Origin: Flavobacteriales bacterium
GTDB taxonomy: Bacteria > Bacteroidota > Bacteroidia > NS11-12g > UBA9320
Reading direction: 5' to 3'
DNA length: 64,000 nucleotides
Assembly: GCA_020635395.1 (NCBI GenBank)
Contig: JACJZV010000001.1
Location: forward strand, 186,001 to 250,000
The notes beneath the pieces are model-generated. The model made no database searches and was not told where the DNA came from. It saw only the letters and a program-made list of their open reading frames with translations. Positions 1 through 10,403 of this stretch are shown one piece after another. Made by a program: the position numbers and the translations under genes. The stretch's first letter is position 1, and each line of letters begins with the position of its first letter.

Positions 1-666
1 AATGAAAAGCTAAACCAGATTCGTGAACTTCAGTTTAAGTTTAAAGATTCGGAACTTGCCACCTTGCGAAGCCAAATGAATCCACACTTTGTGTTTAATG
101 CGTTAAACTCAATTCAGTCATACATTTTAGATAATAACACAAAAATAGCGGCCAATTATGTGCAACGATTTTCATCTTTGATGCGTGCCGGGTTGGAATA
201 TTCACGTTCAGAATACATTGCTTTAAACAAAGAGATGTCGTTTTTGGATAATTATTTGACCATCGAGCAATTGCGTTTTCCGGATAGATTTACATTCAAA
301 ATAGAATTGTTGGGCGATTATGATGCGGAAGACTATTTGGTGCCACCCTTATTGATACAGCCAATTGTAGAAAATAGTGTGAAACATGCCTTTAAACCAG
401 ATGAAACCAACGGAAAAATTCTTATTACATTTGAACCAAGAGAAAACTATGTGTTGTGCACGGTTACTGATAACGGAGTAGGAATTAATTCGGGAGGCAC
501 AACAAGAAAGGTAAAACATCGTTCATTAGGTATTGAAGTGGTGAAAAACCGCTTAGAATTGCTTGGCAATGAACATTTTAAACCCTCCATAAACTACACC
601 GACCTGAGCGAAGAAAATGAAAATATAACTGGAACAAAAGTGGAAGTGACTTTACCTATTGGTTGA
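1..666 (+). CDS. LytS/YehU-family sensor histidine kinase, C-terminal part (5' truncated by window)
   Basis: The open frame runs in from base 1 without a start, so the N-terminal sensor part lies outside the window. What is visible begins with a coiled-coil-like linker, then the His_kinase (PF06580-type) signature LRSQMNPHFVFNALNSI, in which the His of NPHF is the expected phosphorylation site. The ATPase end follows with IVENSVKHAF (N box) and DNGVGI (G1 box) and a LGIEVVKNRL segment. Such kinases pair with LytTR response regulators, and one begins 3 nt after this stop, so the two form a two-component pair. The signal sensed cannot be told from this fragment. Confidence 0.9.
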   Translation, partial: NEKLNQIRELQFKFKDSELATLRSQMNPHFVFNALNSIQSYILDNNTKIAANYVQRFSSLMRAGLEYSRSEYIALNKEMSFLDNYLTIEQLRFPDRFTFKIELLGDYDAEDYLVPPLLIQPIVENSVKHAFKPDETNGKILITFEPRENYVLCTVTDNGVGINSGGTTRKVKHRSLGIEVVKNRLELLGNEHFKPSINYTDLSEENENITGTKVEVTLPIG

Positions 667-668
667 TT

Positions 669-1400
669 ATGCGTGTAATATTAGTTGATGACGAGATTAA
701 CAGTATCAAACTTTTAAAAAACTATTTGGCCGACTACGATGAAAACCTAAAAGTAGTCGGTGAGTTTACAAACCCTGAAAAAGCTATTGAGGAAATAAAT
801 TTATTAAAGCCGGATTTAATTCTACTGGATATTGAAATGCCCCAAATTAGTGGTTTTGAACTCATTGAGCGGGTAAATTTGTCGAACACCGAGATTATTT
901 TTATAACCGCCTACGAACAGTATGCTATTCGGGCAATTAAATGTTCTGCAATAGATTATATTTTAAAACCCATTGATTTTGAAGAACTTAAAAATGGTTT
1001 GGACAAGGCTAAATTATCGCTTCAAAACAATTCCCTACGATTGGAAGCACTCAAAGATGAAGCCCACAAAGAAACTCCTGATTATATAGTCATTCCGTCA
1101 CGTTCAGAATACCTAAAACTATTTTTGAGCGATGTGCTTTATGGCGAAGGTGAAAGGGGAGGATACACTACTTTTTATTTAAAGAATGGTTCTAATGTAG
1201 TGGCTTCCAAATCATTAACTTTTTATGATGAGCTTCTGGTTCCAAATAACTTTTTAAAAGTTCAACGAGCTGTTATTGTCAATTTGGATGAAGTAAAATC
1301 TTTCAATGAACGAGACAGGCAATTGATTTTTAAGAACGGAAAAACGGTCGGAGTCTCCGATGGGAAGCGAAAACATCTGCTGGAGTACTTCAAAAATTAA
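669..1400 (+). CDS. LytTR-family response regulator
   Basis: The N-terminal receiver domain (about residues 1-120) has the acidic pair DDE, the phospho-acceptor Asp in LILLDIEMP, the Thr in FITAYE and the Lys in YILKPI. The C-terminal half (about 140-243) fits a LytTR DNA-binding domain, with FLKVQRAVIVNLDEVKSF and a short basic end. I chose the ATG at 669. A TTG two codons upstream would overlap the kinase stop and is less likely. It is co-transcribed with the kinase and probably controls a nearby or distant envelope function through LytTR direct-repeat sites, which I did not identify. Confidence 0.9.
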   Translation: MRVILVDDEINSIKLLKNYLADYDENLKVVGEFTNPEKAIEEINLLKPDLILLDIEMPQISGFELIERVNLSNTEIIFITAYEQYAIRAIKCSAIDYILKPIDFEELKNGLDKAKLSLQNNSLRLEALKDEAHKETPDYIVIPSRSEYLKLFLSDVLYGEGERGGYTTFYLKNGSNVVASKSLTFYDELLVPNNFLKVQRAVIVNLDEVKSFNERDRQLIFKNGKTVGVSDGKRKHLLEYFKN

Positions 1401-1439
1401 ATCTTTTTTTAGCTCATTATTTTCTTGAATATTTGAGCC

Positions 1440-2384
1440 ATGCTTGATAGGGAGACAAGAGTGGCCTATATAAAAATGCACATGGCCGTTGTGCTGTTGG
1501 GTCTTACGGCCATTTTTGGCGAGTTTATTTCGTTTCAAGCACTTCCACTTGTCTGGCATAGACTATGGATAGCTGTTTTGGGGCTACTATTTATTCCGGG
1601 AATAGCTATAGGAATAAAAAAAATAGAGCCAAAACAAATACTTATTTTCGCTTCTATTGGTTTTGTAGTGGGCATACACTGGATATGTTTTTATTCCAGT
1701 ATAAAAACCGGTAACGTAAGCATTGCTTTAGCCAGTTTTTCAACCAGCACCTTGTTTATATCCATACTCGAACCAATCATAACCAAATCAAAATTTCAAT
1801 GGGTTGAAGCCTTTTTAGGCATTTTGGTTATAGTGGGGCTACTGCTTATTTTAGATGTTGGCAAACTTTATTATACATCCATTATTTGGGGGTTGTTGGC
1901 CGCTATCACTTCGGCCTTTTTTTCCACGTTAAACAAAAGATACATTGGCCATTATAATGTATTGTCGATATCTTTAATTCAGCTTGCCGCAGCATTTTTG
2001 CTCATTACGGTTATCCTTGGTTTTAAATCAAATTTCAATTTTAGCAACTATTCAATATTCAACTCCAGCCAAATTTCTGAGCACAAATTGTTTGGAGTGT
2101 ATCTGCACTCGTTTTGGTATTTGTTGGCGTTGGGTTTGCTCTGCACTTCGGTGGCCTATGTGTTGGCTATGTCGGCCTTAAAAAATTTATCGGCATTTAG
2201 TGCAGGACTTGCCGTAAATCTTGAACCGGTATATGGCATTTTAATGGCTATATGGTTTTTTAGCGAACACAAATCGCTACCATCCACGTTTTATTTTGGC
2301 ACGGCCTTAATTCTTCTTTCCGTGTTTTTGCACCCAATTATTTTGCGGGTGCAAAAACGAAGAAATCAAAAAAAATTATTGTAA
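1440..2384 (+). CDS. EamA/DMT-superfamily membrane transporter
   Basis: A protein of 314 residues made of about ten hydrophobic segments in two repeated halves, as in the drug/metabolite transporter (EamA) superfamily. The halves start near VVLLGLTAIFGEFISF and near IIWGLLAAITSAFFSTLNKRY, and the second ends with LEPVYGILMAIWFF, a typical EamA tail motif. The last 9 bases overlap convergently with the end of sprA. Substrate cannot be predicted; members export metabolites or amino acids. Confidence 0.88.
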   Translation: MLDRETRVAYIKMHMAVVLLGLTAIFGEFISFQALPLVWHRLWIAVLGLLFIPGIAIGIKKIEPKQILIFASIGFVVGIHWICFYSSIKTGNVSIALASFSTSTLFISILEPIITKSKFQWVEAFLGILVIVGLLLILDVGKLYYTSIIWGLLAAITSAFFSTLNKRYIGHYNVLSISLIQLAAAFLLITVILGFKSNFNFSNYSIFNSSQISEHKLFGVYLHSFWYLLALGLLCTSVAYVLAMSALKNLSAFSAGLAVNLEPVYGILMAIWFFSEHKSLPSTFYFGTALILLSVFLHPIILRVQKRRNQKKLL

Positions 2385-5300
2385 TGTGTATCGCAATGAA
2401 ACCCCAAAATCAGTAAGTGCCGTTGGAAAACTTGCCGTGTTGGCAGGCTCAGTAACCGTTCGGTTGTAGAAAATTCTGAGGTTGGCATTGTCATTAATCT
2501 TATAATCGATATTCGGTTTTATGGTAACAATTCTGTTTCCGGCTTGCGGACTATTGGTTCCCAACTCAATATCTCGTTTAATGGTAATACCATCTCTGAT
2601 AGATAAATCGAACCGAATGTTTAGATTGTTTTCCAGATAGATTTTTGAACCTCGGTATTTGATAGGCAATCGAACACCTTTGGTTACATAGCCCGTTCCA
2701 ATTACCCATTCTTTGTTTCGTTGTTCAATCATTTGGAAAGTATTCATAAACAGCGTAACATTTCTATCTCGTTTATATTCTAACTTTAAGGTCAAACCAT
2801 TTTTCAGGGTCATGTCAATACCCAAAACAGGTGTAAGTCTTTCAATAAGCGAAACACCTTGCTGAAAAATAAACTTCGATTTAAGATTTGCGGTATCCGA
2901 AAGGGTATCTATTCCGTAGCTTAATTCGCTATAGTAGCTGTTCAAATTCAGGTTCGAGCTATAGGCGTGTTGCAAACTGATGTTGGTAAAATGTTTTTTA
3001 AGACCAAACATGTCTTTTAAACCATTATAGTTTATTTGCCAAGATGGTGCAGGCATTCGTTTAAAGGCATTGAGTGTAATGCTTTTCGCATCTTTGCCAC
3101 CATAGGCAGAAAGGAATGAATAAAGCAGAACATCTTGTTGGGTTTTGCCATACCCCACGGCATATCCGGTGTTGGGGTCAAGTTCGCCTTTACGGTCGGC
3201 ATATCTCGAATTTCCTGTGCTAAATTCTTGATCTTGCAATCTCTTAGAAATCTCCAAACGATTGTTTTTAAATTGATCAAAAACATCGGATTGATAATTG
3301 TTTTTCTCGTTGCCTAATTTGTCGAACGCCGAGCCCCACGACATAAAAGTAACTGTATATTGCCCCAACTGTTGCAACCCATAATCATCAAAGTCTTGCA
3401 AAGATTCAGAATATCTAAAGGTGCTTGACAGGGTATTGCTTGTCCTTTTGGTCATGTTTAGGGTAATCCTAAAATTGTTGAAAGGCTCCAAGGTTGCTCT
3501 GCCATTAAAATCTTGAGAACTCGTTTCCATGTATCGGTTAAACTGCAAGGTGTCGTTCGACAAGAATCCGTTTCGAGCCAAATCATACCGAATATTCGGA
3601 TCTTGCAGCCCAAGAATAAAAGGCCATGAAGGGGTGTTTAAATCAAAGTTATTTCCAAGATACTGAATTTTTTCAGAAAATCCAGGTAGCATTGTTCCAT
3701 TGGTTTCTGTATAGGTCAGGTTTACCTGCTTCAACATCAAGAAAAAACCGCCTATATTTTTTGCCATTGGCGAGAGTTCGCCTTTCTTTTTGTCTTTCGA
3801 TGATGGGTCTTTTGGGTCTGTGGCATCTACTTCATCAGTTGTATTCTTCTTTGCGGGTTTTGCCTTTGATACAGTTGTTCGAGCCACAAAGGGTTTTAAT
3901 TTTTTTGATTGATTATAGAAGTTAGTGAAATTAAGCTGGGTAGTACCGTTCAGAGTTTGACTGTTTTGAATAGTATTTCCAATGCTCGGGAAAGTTGGTG
4001 GAGCTATTCCCCAGCTATAGTTTCCACCATATTTAACAGCTGCAGTAATCCATCTTAAACTTTTTATTTGGTTAAACGGGAGTTGATAATTCAAATCAAA
4101 TGTTTGGTTGAAATTTCGCATAGTACCCAGATTAAGAAAACTTTGCATAATGGAATCTTTCTGCTCCTGAGTGGTAATGGCACCAAAAGGTTCTTTAACC
4201 CAAGCATCTGCAATGGCGTTATAATTAAATTTTAAACTTTTAGTAAAGTTCCAGCGGGTGCCGTATGTACGTTTCAAAGTAAACGATTTGTCGTAAAATC
4301 TAGGAACAATGGCATCAAAATTATCATTGCTTCGGTTTTGAAGTTCACCGTATCTACGGTCGGCATCAAACTGCACGTTTACACTTTGTGGCAATAAGTT
4401 TAGATTGAAGTCCTTAATCAAACTCAATTTATTTGATTTAATCGCTTTTTTAAACGGCTCCCAGGCTTTCATGGAGTTGTTGTATTGATAAGCCAAACTT
4501 GCCCTGTGGGTGTTTACAAAGTTTTCTTCCACAATTTGATTTCTTCTATAAATCTTTTGGTAAGAATAGCTGGCGTTGAAATTTTCCAAATCCCAAAGAT
4601 GCGATTTGCCACCTCCGGTTTTATTTTTCTTAACGTTTGTAAAATTCAAACTGTATCTGCTGGTATAGTCTTGGCTGGTTTGCTTAATTTTAGTTCTTTC
4701 TTCTGGTGTCAACGCATTTTGCAACACTTGTTTAAACAAAATGTCGGGGTTTAGTGGGTAATATTTTGGGTTGATAAAGTTTTCATTCCAACCAATAAAC
4801 ATTGGGATTGTAATACCAGATTTTGCCGGAAAGAATTTGCCTAATTCAACGTTCGATGCAATGTCGTATTGAAAAGTTTGATTCAGGCTTCGTTCATTCA
4901 AGGTTTTATCAATGCCGCCAAACCCAATGGCAGTATAGTTGCCCGATGCTGTAACCCTGGCAAAGTCGGCCAATTTTGTTGTCATACGGGCGGTGGCAGC
5001 CCAGCCGCCTTTGTTGGCAATACCAGAAACACGCAATTCGTCAAACCAAACCTCAGCACAAAGTTTATCTTGACTCGTGGTTCCATCCGGATTCATAATA
5101 CCAAGCATCATGGTTCTTACTTGACTCAAATCAGGCAATCCAACCACACGCATAACATGGCCATTACCAACTTGCTTTTCATAAGTGGCTGTTTTGCTTC
5201 CGGTGGCTGTTTCTCTTTCCAATTTTAGGTCAAACAAATCTTGCAATGCAAAATCTATGTTATTCGTTGTTGGCCAAACATCGTCTTGCAGAGATGCTCC

Positions 5301-8300
5301 AAACGAGGTAACATTTAGTGGAAGTTTATACTCATAATAGTTGTTTTCAAGGTCGGTACCAATACGTATAAAAGCCCAAACATCCCCATTTTGAAGGTTT
5401 TCGCCTTCGGCGTGCAAAAACATTTTCATTCGTTCGTAGTTGCGAATGTCTATTTCTGTAACTCTAAAAGCACCGCGGGCATCACCTTTTTCAAGTCCGC
5501 ATACTTTTAACGAAAGCGATTGCTCATTTTGCAAAACCTGCGTGGGTTGTGTTGGGTCAACCTCTCTCGACAAACCTGGAGGCAAAACATAAGGAATAGG
5601 AACTCGTCGGCTATTTTCTTCAATATTTACGGTACTTACCACAAACTCAACGGGGTCGTTGGGGTCTGGCGGCAATCCAACCGTAGGCGGATATTTGAGG
5701 CTTCCGGCATATCGTCTCCAATCGGCACGAATCATTTGCATGTTCAACATTCTCAGAACAATGCTGTCTTCAAAACCTGTCAAAAACAATCGCATAAACC
5801 GAATAGACTTAAAGTTGGTAATTCCTCCAACTCGTTTTTGATATTCTCTTATCGGAATTTTTAATTGATAATAGGTTATGCTGTCTGGTTTTTCGCCATT
5901 ATCTTCCCTCTGTGCCAAAACGCGAATTGAGTCGTAAACATAGCCTTTACCTACCACTAAATCTTCTGCACTGAGGTCAATTTTGTACTGAAAATATTCC
6001 TCTGCTTGGTCTAAAGTGTTGTCGCTGTTAATATCTTCATCGTCAGGGTAGGTAGAGATAGATTTTGGTGTTTGGTCGGCCAATCGATCTAAATTGGAGT
6101 TGTTTTCGCACTGGTTGTAGTATAAATATCGATGCAAAACAGAGGTTTTGTTTTGATCGTAGGTCTGATCTCTGTGATGAATAAAATTATCTCCCGAAGG
6201 GTCTTTGAAAGCATTTTGATAGGCCAATGAATTGTTGCCATGCTTTAATTCTATTTTATTAAGATACGTACTGTCGAAGAAGTTTCTTTCCAAGTCATCA
6301 CTCAATCCGTCAAGACCTACGTCTTGTGCCAATCGGGCAGCGGGGTCGTTGTCAAAACCATTTACAATGGGTTGAATAAGGCCTACCAATCCACATTCTG
6401 TCTTTTCTACGGGCGAATTTGTGCTGTTGGCCGTCGGTAGAGAGTTTTCCATAGAGCGGCGTTTGTCTGGCAAAACGTCCTCGCTGATGCTTCCAATATT
6501 AATATAAAGCTGACCAGAATTTTTTGGAGAACCTAAATGTTTTTCGAAAACAAACGGATCCATCATCCAAATTTCGATATAGTCGTAGTTGGCTGCCTCA
6601 AAATCGGTGTTTTCAATACGACGGCTAATACCTGCCCAATTGGCCGATGGGTTTTCCAACGTGCCATCTGCATTTAGATTGTCCACTCCATAATTGTATG
6701 GGCCTCTTCTGTTTGGATAAAAAGCGAGATCAAAGGTTGGGATTGTTTTGGCAGATGTTTGCTGTATATTTTTTTGAGGAAATGGCTCGTCATAAGGAAT
6801 GGCTCTCACAAAATGACCTGAACGTTGAGTTGGGTCATTTTTTAAATGTTCGGGCATCCTATCCTGAGCGTTTTGAAGCACTGGGTCTATGCTGTACCAA
6901 GCAAATAATGCCCTCCTATTGTTTGGGGCTTTTAAATTACCGGTTGCGGCATCCGGAAACAAATCGGGCTGATGTTGCGGCACACTGGCCAAATGCCAGC
7001 GGCTTGGTGTTTTTATTTCATAAGGTGTTTCGGCTCCTTCAAAGTCATCAATCATGGATGTGCCTCTTTCCAATTCTCCAATGCTAATGGGTTTGTGTGG
7101 AATAAGGTGGGCAAATTCCCAAGTCAAACCAAAGGTTGATTCTTCTTTAGTTTCAATTAAGGGCAATTTATCAACCCATCGGGTAAGCATTCTTGATTTT
7201 GTATTAAACGCCCCGTCAAAGCCATAAATGGTGTTGAGCAATGGCTCTTCGCCAATATTTGTTTTAGGTGTAAGAGGTCTTTCCGTTAAATGCAAAACGG
7301 TTCCACCCACAAGCAATTTGTCGGATATTTTATAATCCAACCTCGTGCCCACAAGTGATTTTTGTTGAAGATTAAACAACGAATTGCTTTCGCAGCTTGC
7401 TTTTATCAATGCTCCAGAACCCAAAATCCCTTCGTTTATAATGGTTACCATACCAATGGTATAATCAACAATATAATCTACTCCCTCATTCAAAAGAGAA
7501 CCATTGGCCGTAACCTTCACAGAACCTTTTGGTACATTGAAGCATTGCAGTCTTATTTGGTTGCTTGATGAACCCTTGTAACTTCCTCTCAAGAAAAATT
7601 TGTCGTGCTGCACATCTTGCTGGGCATCCCACTTGGTGCTGTCATACAAGGCATCAAAGGCATAGTAGTCGGCATTTTTTCCTTTGGGGTCAATAAATTT
7701 ATCTCTGGTAAATTGGCCAAAGGGCTGCCGCATGGGGAAAATAATTCTACCCTGGGCGGCTTGTATGGTCACACCCTCAATTAAGTCAAACAATCCATCT
7801 GGTTTTGGCTCTTGAAGCCTATTCATGTTGTCGAGGTTATATACGGCATTTAGCTGCTTTTGATACCATTTTGTTTCCGAACTTGAAACCGGTAAATAGC
7901 CCAAATCGCCGCCACCTTTGTCGTCCGCATACACTACGTTAAAGTTAAAATCCTCTGTTTGCATATTGTATGCACCGAGGCTGTATATGTTTTTCATCAT
8001 CAAATTCCATGTTGGCAAATGGGTTTTGATGAGGTTTGATTTTATCAGTTTAACGGTAAGGCTTACCGGAGTTTGGCTGGTTGGTGGCTTATCTCGGGCA
8101 AATTCCCCAACAGTATAAACAATACCATTGTAATCATATTGATAGGCCACTGCTAAAACTTCATCTGTATTAAGTGCTTGATTTAAAGAAATATAACCAA
8201 GCTGTGGATTGTAGGTAAATTCTTGTGGAGATAATTGTCGGGCATTGCTCAAATCCACATATTCAACACCTACTTTCAATTCATCTCTCAGTCCGTCGGC

Positions 8301-9488
8301 ATTTGTTCGGGCGGCATTAAAGAGGTTGTTTACGTAGTTGTCAGGATATGGGGTGCTGGTGGGCAATTGATATTTGGAGTTGTATGGCTCGGCTTCTCCC
8401 AAATCCATAAGTGCCATTAAATTGCCGGTATTACTGTAGCTTGATGCACGGTTGGTTACCCACACTTCGATATACGTAATCCGGGCACTGCTTTGCACAA
8501 CTGGTAGTCTTGAAAGTGCATTGTCATAATTATCGGCAAAATATTGAGACAAAAAGTAGTGACGGTTAACATCGTAGTCGCTGGCTTGAATGTTGAATTT
8601 GGTTATTTGAGCACCACCGTTAACCTCTGTCTCTCTGGTTTCTCCTTTTTGCTGTGTGGCAATAGAAGTAACCGTTAGTTTGCCAAATTGCATTTTTGTC
8701 TTAATCCCAAAAAGGCTTTGTCCACCTTGAATTAAGCTGCCGTTCAAGGGCAACGAAACGTTTCCAAGTTCTAATGATTTTAGAATGTCGTCATCTTTTC
8801 CTTGCCAGCCAACCCCAGTTTGGTTTTCAAACTCAAAGGTGGCTTCGGTGTCGTAGTTTGTGTTAATTTTTACTTTATCGCCAATTGTTCCTGTAACGTT
8901 TACCTGCATTTTGAGTTTAAAATCAAAATTGCCGTTTTTCTGTTGTCGTCGGGTATATATTGGGTTGTCAATTCTGTTAAAATTTCCTCCAAAAATCAAT
9001 TCTGCCGAACCGCTTGGTCTTATGTCCACCAAGCCATCCATCATTTTGTCATCAAATTTATCAGGAGAAAGTTTTAAATCAGGCAAAAAACCGTTGCTGC
9101 GAGTATTGTTGCTCGCCGTAGCTTTTTGTCGGAAGTATTTGTTTAACTCTTCGCGGTTTTGGGTTTTGAGGTAATCCTCGAATGATTGGCTGGTGGGCGA
9201 GCCAAGACTTTGGTCGCCTATTTTTCGCTGAACACTATAGGAACTATCATTTGGGTTGTATGATATTTCATTGTGCAGATTCTCCGGATCTTTGAGGTCA
9301 AACTGGTGTATCCTCCTGTATTCGCCCGGTTTCCTATCTCTGATAGGATATTTCAACGAATCCTTTTTAGTAGAATCGGTTTCTGAGGTTTCTGTAAAAA
9401 GGAGCAAATTAGATTTACTTCCGGCTATTAGATTCAATGCCGCAAAACTGACGGTAACCGCAAGCAATGCTTTTAAACTTTTTTTCAA
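2376..9488 (-). CDS. sprA: SprA, T9SS outer-membrane translocon / gliding motility protein
   Basis: A very long protein (2370 residues) with an N-terminal signal sequence (MKKSLKALLAVTVSFAAL) and long beta-strand-rich stretches, matching the size and style of SprA (Sov in Porphyromonas), the giant 36-strand barrel that forms the type IX secretion translocon in the outer membrane. Recognisable family pieces include NPIYTRRQQKNG near residue 175, the LSPQEFTYNPQLGYISLNQ stretch and the end NDNANLRIFYNR. The neighbouring genes ruvA, gcvH, a VanZ-like gene and tonB are, as I recall, often found with sprA in Bacteroidota. No frame break is seen. The window also encodes several T9SS cargo proteins. 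Confidence 0.93.
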   Translation of the reverse strand: MKKSLKALLAVTVSFAALNLIAGSKSNLLLFTETSETDSTKKDSLKYPIRDRKPGEYRRIHQFDLKDPENLHNEISYNPNDSSYSVQRKIGDQSLGSPTSQSFEDYLKTQNREELNKYFRQKATASNNTRSNGFLPDLKLSPDKFDDKMMDGLVDIRPSGSAELIFGGNFNRIDNPIYTRRQQKNGNFDFKLKMQVNVTGTIGDKVKINTNYDTEATFEFENQTGVGWQGKDDDILKSLELGNVSLPLNGSLIQGGQSLFGIKTKMQFGKLTVTSIATQQKGETRETEVNGGAQITKFNIQASDYDVNRHYFLSQYFADNYDNALSRLPVVQSSARITYIEVWVTNRASSYSNTGNLMALMDLGEAEPYNSKYQLPTSTPYPDNYVNNLFNAARTNADGLRDELKVGVEYVDLSNARQLSPQEFTYNPQLGYISLNQALNTDEVLAVAYQYDYNGIVYTVGEFARDKPPTSQTPVSLTVKLIKSNLIKTHLPTWNLMMKNIYSLGAYNMQTEDFNFNVVYADDKGGGDLGYLPVSSSETKWYQKQLNAVYNLDNMNRLQEPKPDGLFDLIEGVTIQAAQGRIIFPMRQPFGQFTRDKFIDPKGKNADYYAFDALYDSTKWDAQQDVQHDKFFLRGSYKGSSSNQIRLQCFNVPKGSVKVTANGSLLNEGVDYIVDYTIGMVTIINEGILGSGALIKASCESNSLFNLQQKSLVGTRLDYKISDKLLVGGTVLHLTERPLTPKTNIGEEPLLNTIYGFDGAFNTKSRMLTRWVDKLPLIETKEESTFGLTWEFAHLIPHKPISIGELERGTSMIDDFEGAETPYEIKTPSRWHLASVPQHQPDLFPDAATGNLKAPNNRRALFAWYSIDPVLQNAQDRMPEHLKNDPTQRSGHFVRAIPYDEPFPQKNIQQTSAKTIPTFDLAFYPNRRGPYNYGVDNLNADGTLENPSANWAGISRRIENTDFEAANYDYIEIWMMDPFVFEKHLGSPKNSGQLYINIGSISEDVLPDKRRSMENSLPTANSTNSPVEKTECGLVGLIQPIVNGFDNDPAARLAQDVGLDGLSDDLERNFFDSTYLNKIELKHGNNSLAYQNAFKDPSGDNFIHHRDQTYDQNKTSVLHRYLYYNQCENNSNLDRLADQTPKSISTYPDDEDINSDNTLDQAEEYFQYKIDLSAEDLVVGKGYVYDSIRVLAQREDNGEKPDSITYYQLKIPIREYQKRVGGITNFKSIRFMRLFLTGFEDSIVLRMLNMQMIRADWRRYAGSLKYPPTVGLPPDPNDPVEFVVSTVNIEENSRRVPIPYVLPPGLSREVDPTQPTQVLQNEQSLSLKVCGLEKGDARGAFRVTEIDIRNYERMKMFLHAEGENLQNGDVWAFIRIGTDLENNYYEYKLPLNVTSFGASLQDDVWPTTNNIDFALQDLFDLKLERETATGSKTATYEKQVGNGHVMRVVGLPDLSQVRTMMLGIMNPDGTTSQDKLCAEVWFDELRVSGIANKGGWAATARMTTKLADFARVTASGNYTAIGFGGIDKTLNERSLNQTFQYDIASNVELGKFFPAKSGITIPMFIGWNENFINPKYYPLNPDILFKQVLQNALTPEERTKIKQTSQDYTSRYSLNFTNVKKNKTGGGKSHLWDLENFNASYSYQKIYRRNQIVEENFVNTHRASLAYQYNNSMKAWEPFKKAIKSNKLSLIKDFNLNLLPQSVNVQFDADRRYGELQNRSNDNFDAIVPRFYDKSFTLKRTYGTRWNFTKSLKFNYNAIADAWVKEPFGAITTQEQKDSIMQSFLNLGTMRNFNQTFDLNYQLPFNQIKSLRWITAAVKYGGNYSWGIAPPTFPSIGNTIQNSQTLNGTTQLNFTNFYNQSKKLKPFVARTTVSKAKPAKKNTTDEVDATDPKDPSSKDKKKGELSPMAKNIGGFFLMLKQVNLTYTETNGTMLPGFSEKIQYLGNNFDLNTPSWPFILGLQDPNIRYDLARNGFLSNDTLQFNRYMETSSQDFNGRATLEPFNNFRITLNMTKRTSNTLSSTFRYSESLQDFDDYGLQQLGQYTVTFMSWGSAFDKLGNEKNNYQSDVFDQFKNNRLEISKRLQDQEFSTGNSRYADRKGELDPNTGYAVGYGKTQQDVLLYSFLSAYGGKDAKSITLNAFKRMPAPSWQINYNGLKDMFGLKKHFTNISLQHAYSSNLNLNSYYSELSYGIDTLSDTANLKSKFIFQQGVSLIERLTPVLGIDMTLKNGLTLKLEYKRDRNVTLFMNTFQMIEQRNKEWVIGTGYVTKGVRLPIKYRGSKIYLENNLNIRFDLSIRDGITIKRDIELGTNSPQAGNRIVTIKPNIDYKINDNANLRIFYNRTVTEPANTASFPTALTDFGVSLRYTLQ

Positions 9489-9592
9489 AACTTTACTTTT
9501 TTAGCGTTTCAACAAACTAATTGAATACGTTCTTCAATTCAAATGAGAGTACAATTTTACCTTATAAGCTTGCAAATCAGTTTCGGACAAAT

Positions 9593-10177
9593 TTATAATA
9601 ATTTTAAACAATTCTTAATAATGTTCTCAGTTGTGGCATTTTCACCCAAATCACTCATCACTTTGTAGGCCACTTTTTCGGCTGCCGCACGGGCAAAACC
9701 CAATGCAGTTAAAGCCTCAAGGGCTTCGTAAATATTACCTGATGATGAATTTGATTTTACGAGATTGGTATCGTCAATTTTACCAACTTTATCCCTTAAT
9801 TCTAATATCATTCGTTGTGCTGCTTTGGGGCCTATGCCTTTAATTGCTTTTAACAACGCCTCATTGCCATTCAATATTGCACCAATTATTTCTTTATGAT
9901 TTAAGGCAGACAAAACCATTCGGGCGGTGGCAGGGCCAATTCCGCTCACACTAATTAAATGACGAAACAACGACCGTTCGGCATGGTCGTAAAAGCCAAA
10001 AAGTGTATGACTATCTTCTTTTACCACCAAATGAGTGAGCAACCTCAGTTTCGATTTACCATTAAATTTTTCAAACGCATTTAACGAAATATGAGCCAAA
10101 TAACCAACCCCGTTGGCATTAATAACCACTTGGGTTGGAGATAATTCGGCAATTTCCCCTTCAATAAATTCAAACAT
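9593..10177 (-). CDS. ruvA: Holliday junction branch migration protein RuvA
   Basis: With the start MFEFIEGEIAEL the protein is 194 residues, the usual RuvA size; a longer frame to 10213 adds an unlikely extension. The OB-fold N-terminal domain (1-62), the paired helix-hairpin-helix motifs (VSGIGPATARMVL and IKGIGPKAAQRMILEL) and the C-terminal RuvB-binding three-helix domain (ALEALTALGFARAAAEKV) are all present. RuvA binds the four-way junction as a tetramer and recruits RuvB. The gene lies upstream of sprA in the same direction. Confidence 0.95.
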   Translation of the reverse strand: MFEFIEGEIAELSPTQVVINANGVGYLAHISLNAFEKFNGKSKLRLLTHLVVKEDSHTLFGFYDHAERSLFRHLISVSGIGPATARMVLSALNHKEIIGAILNGNEALLKAIKGIGPKAAQRMILELRDKVGKIDDTNLVKSNSSSGNIYEALEALTALGFARAAAEKVAYKVMSDLGENATTENIIKNCLKLL

Positions 10178-10329
10178 TTCGGTTGCAATGATAAGGCAAA
10201 ATGACAAAATCAAATATTTTGGATGTGTGAATAAAAATGCAACGGATGATTAAAAATGGTGGATTTTAAGTGGATGAAGGTGGCAATGACTGGATAATTT
10301 CGGAGCCATTGCTCCATAGAAGTTTTCTG

Positions 10330-10362
10330 TTGTAGTTCGGTGAATAAAAAATTCTATTTTTG
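10330..10362 (+). promoter_or_regulatory. Candidate Bacteroidota-type promoter of the aldolase gene
   Basis: TATTTTTG at 10355-10362 fits the -7 consensus TANNTTTG, and TTG at 10330 sits 22 nt upstream as a partial -33 element. The aldolase ATG follows at 10404. Inferred by consensus only. Confidence 0.45.
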
Positions 10363-10403
10363 CCGACTATTTCAACAGAAAAACGTAAATATTTTATATA
10401 AAA

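Noticed and set aside
10178..10213. Longer RuvA with 12 extra N-terminal residues
   Set aside because: The family starts at MFEFIEGEI; the extension has no support.
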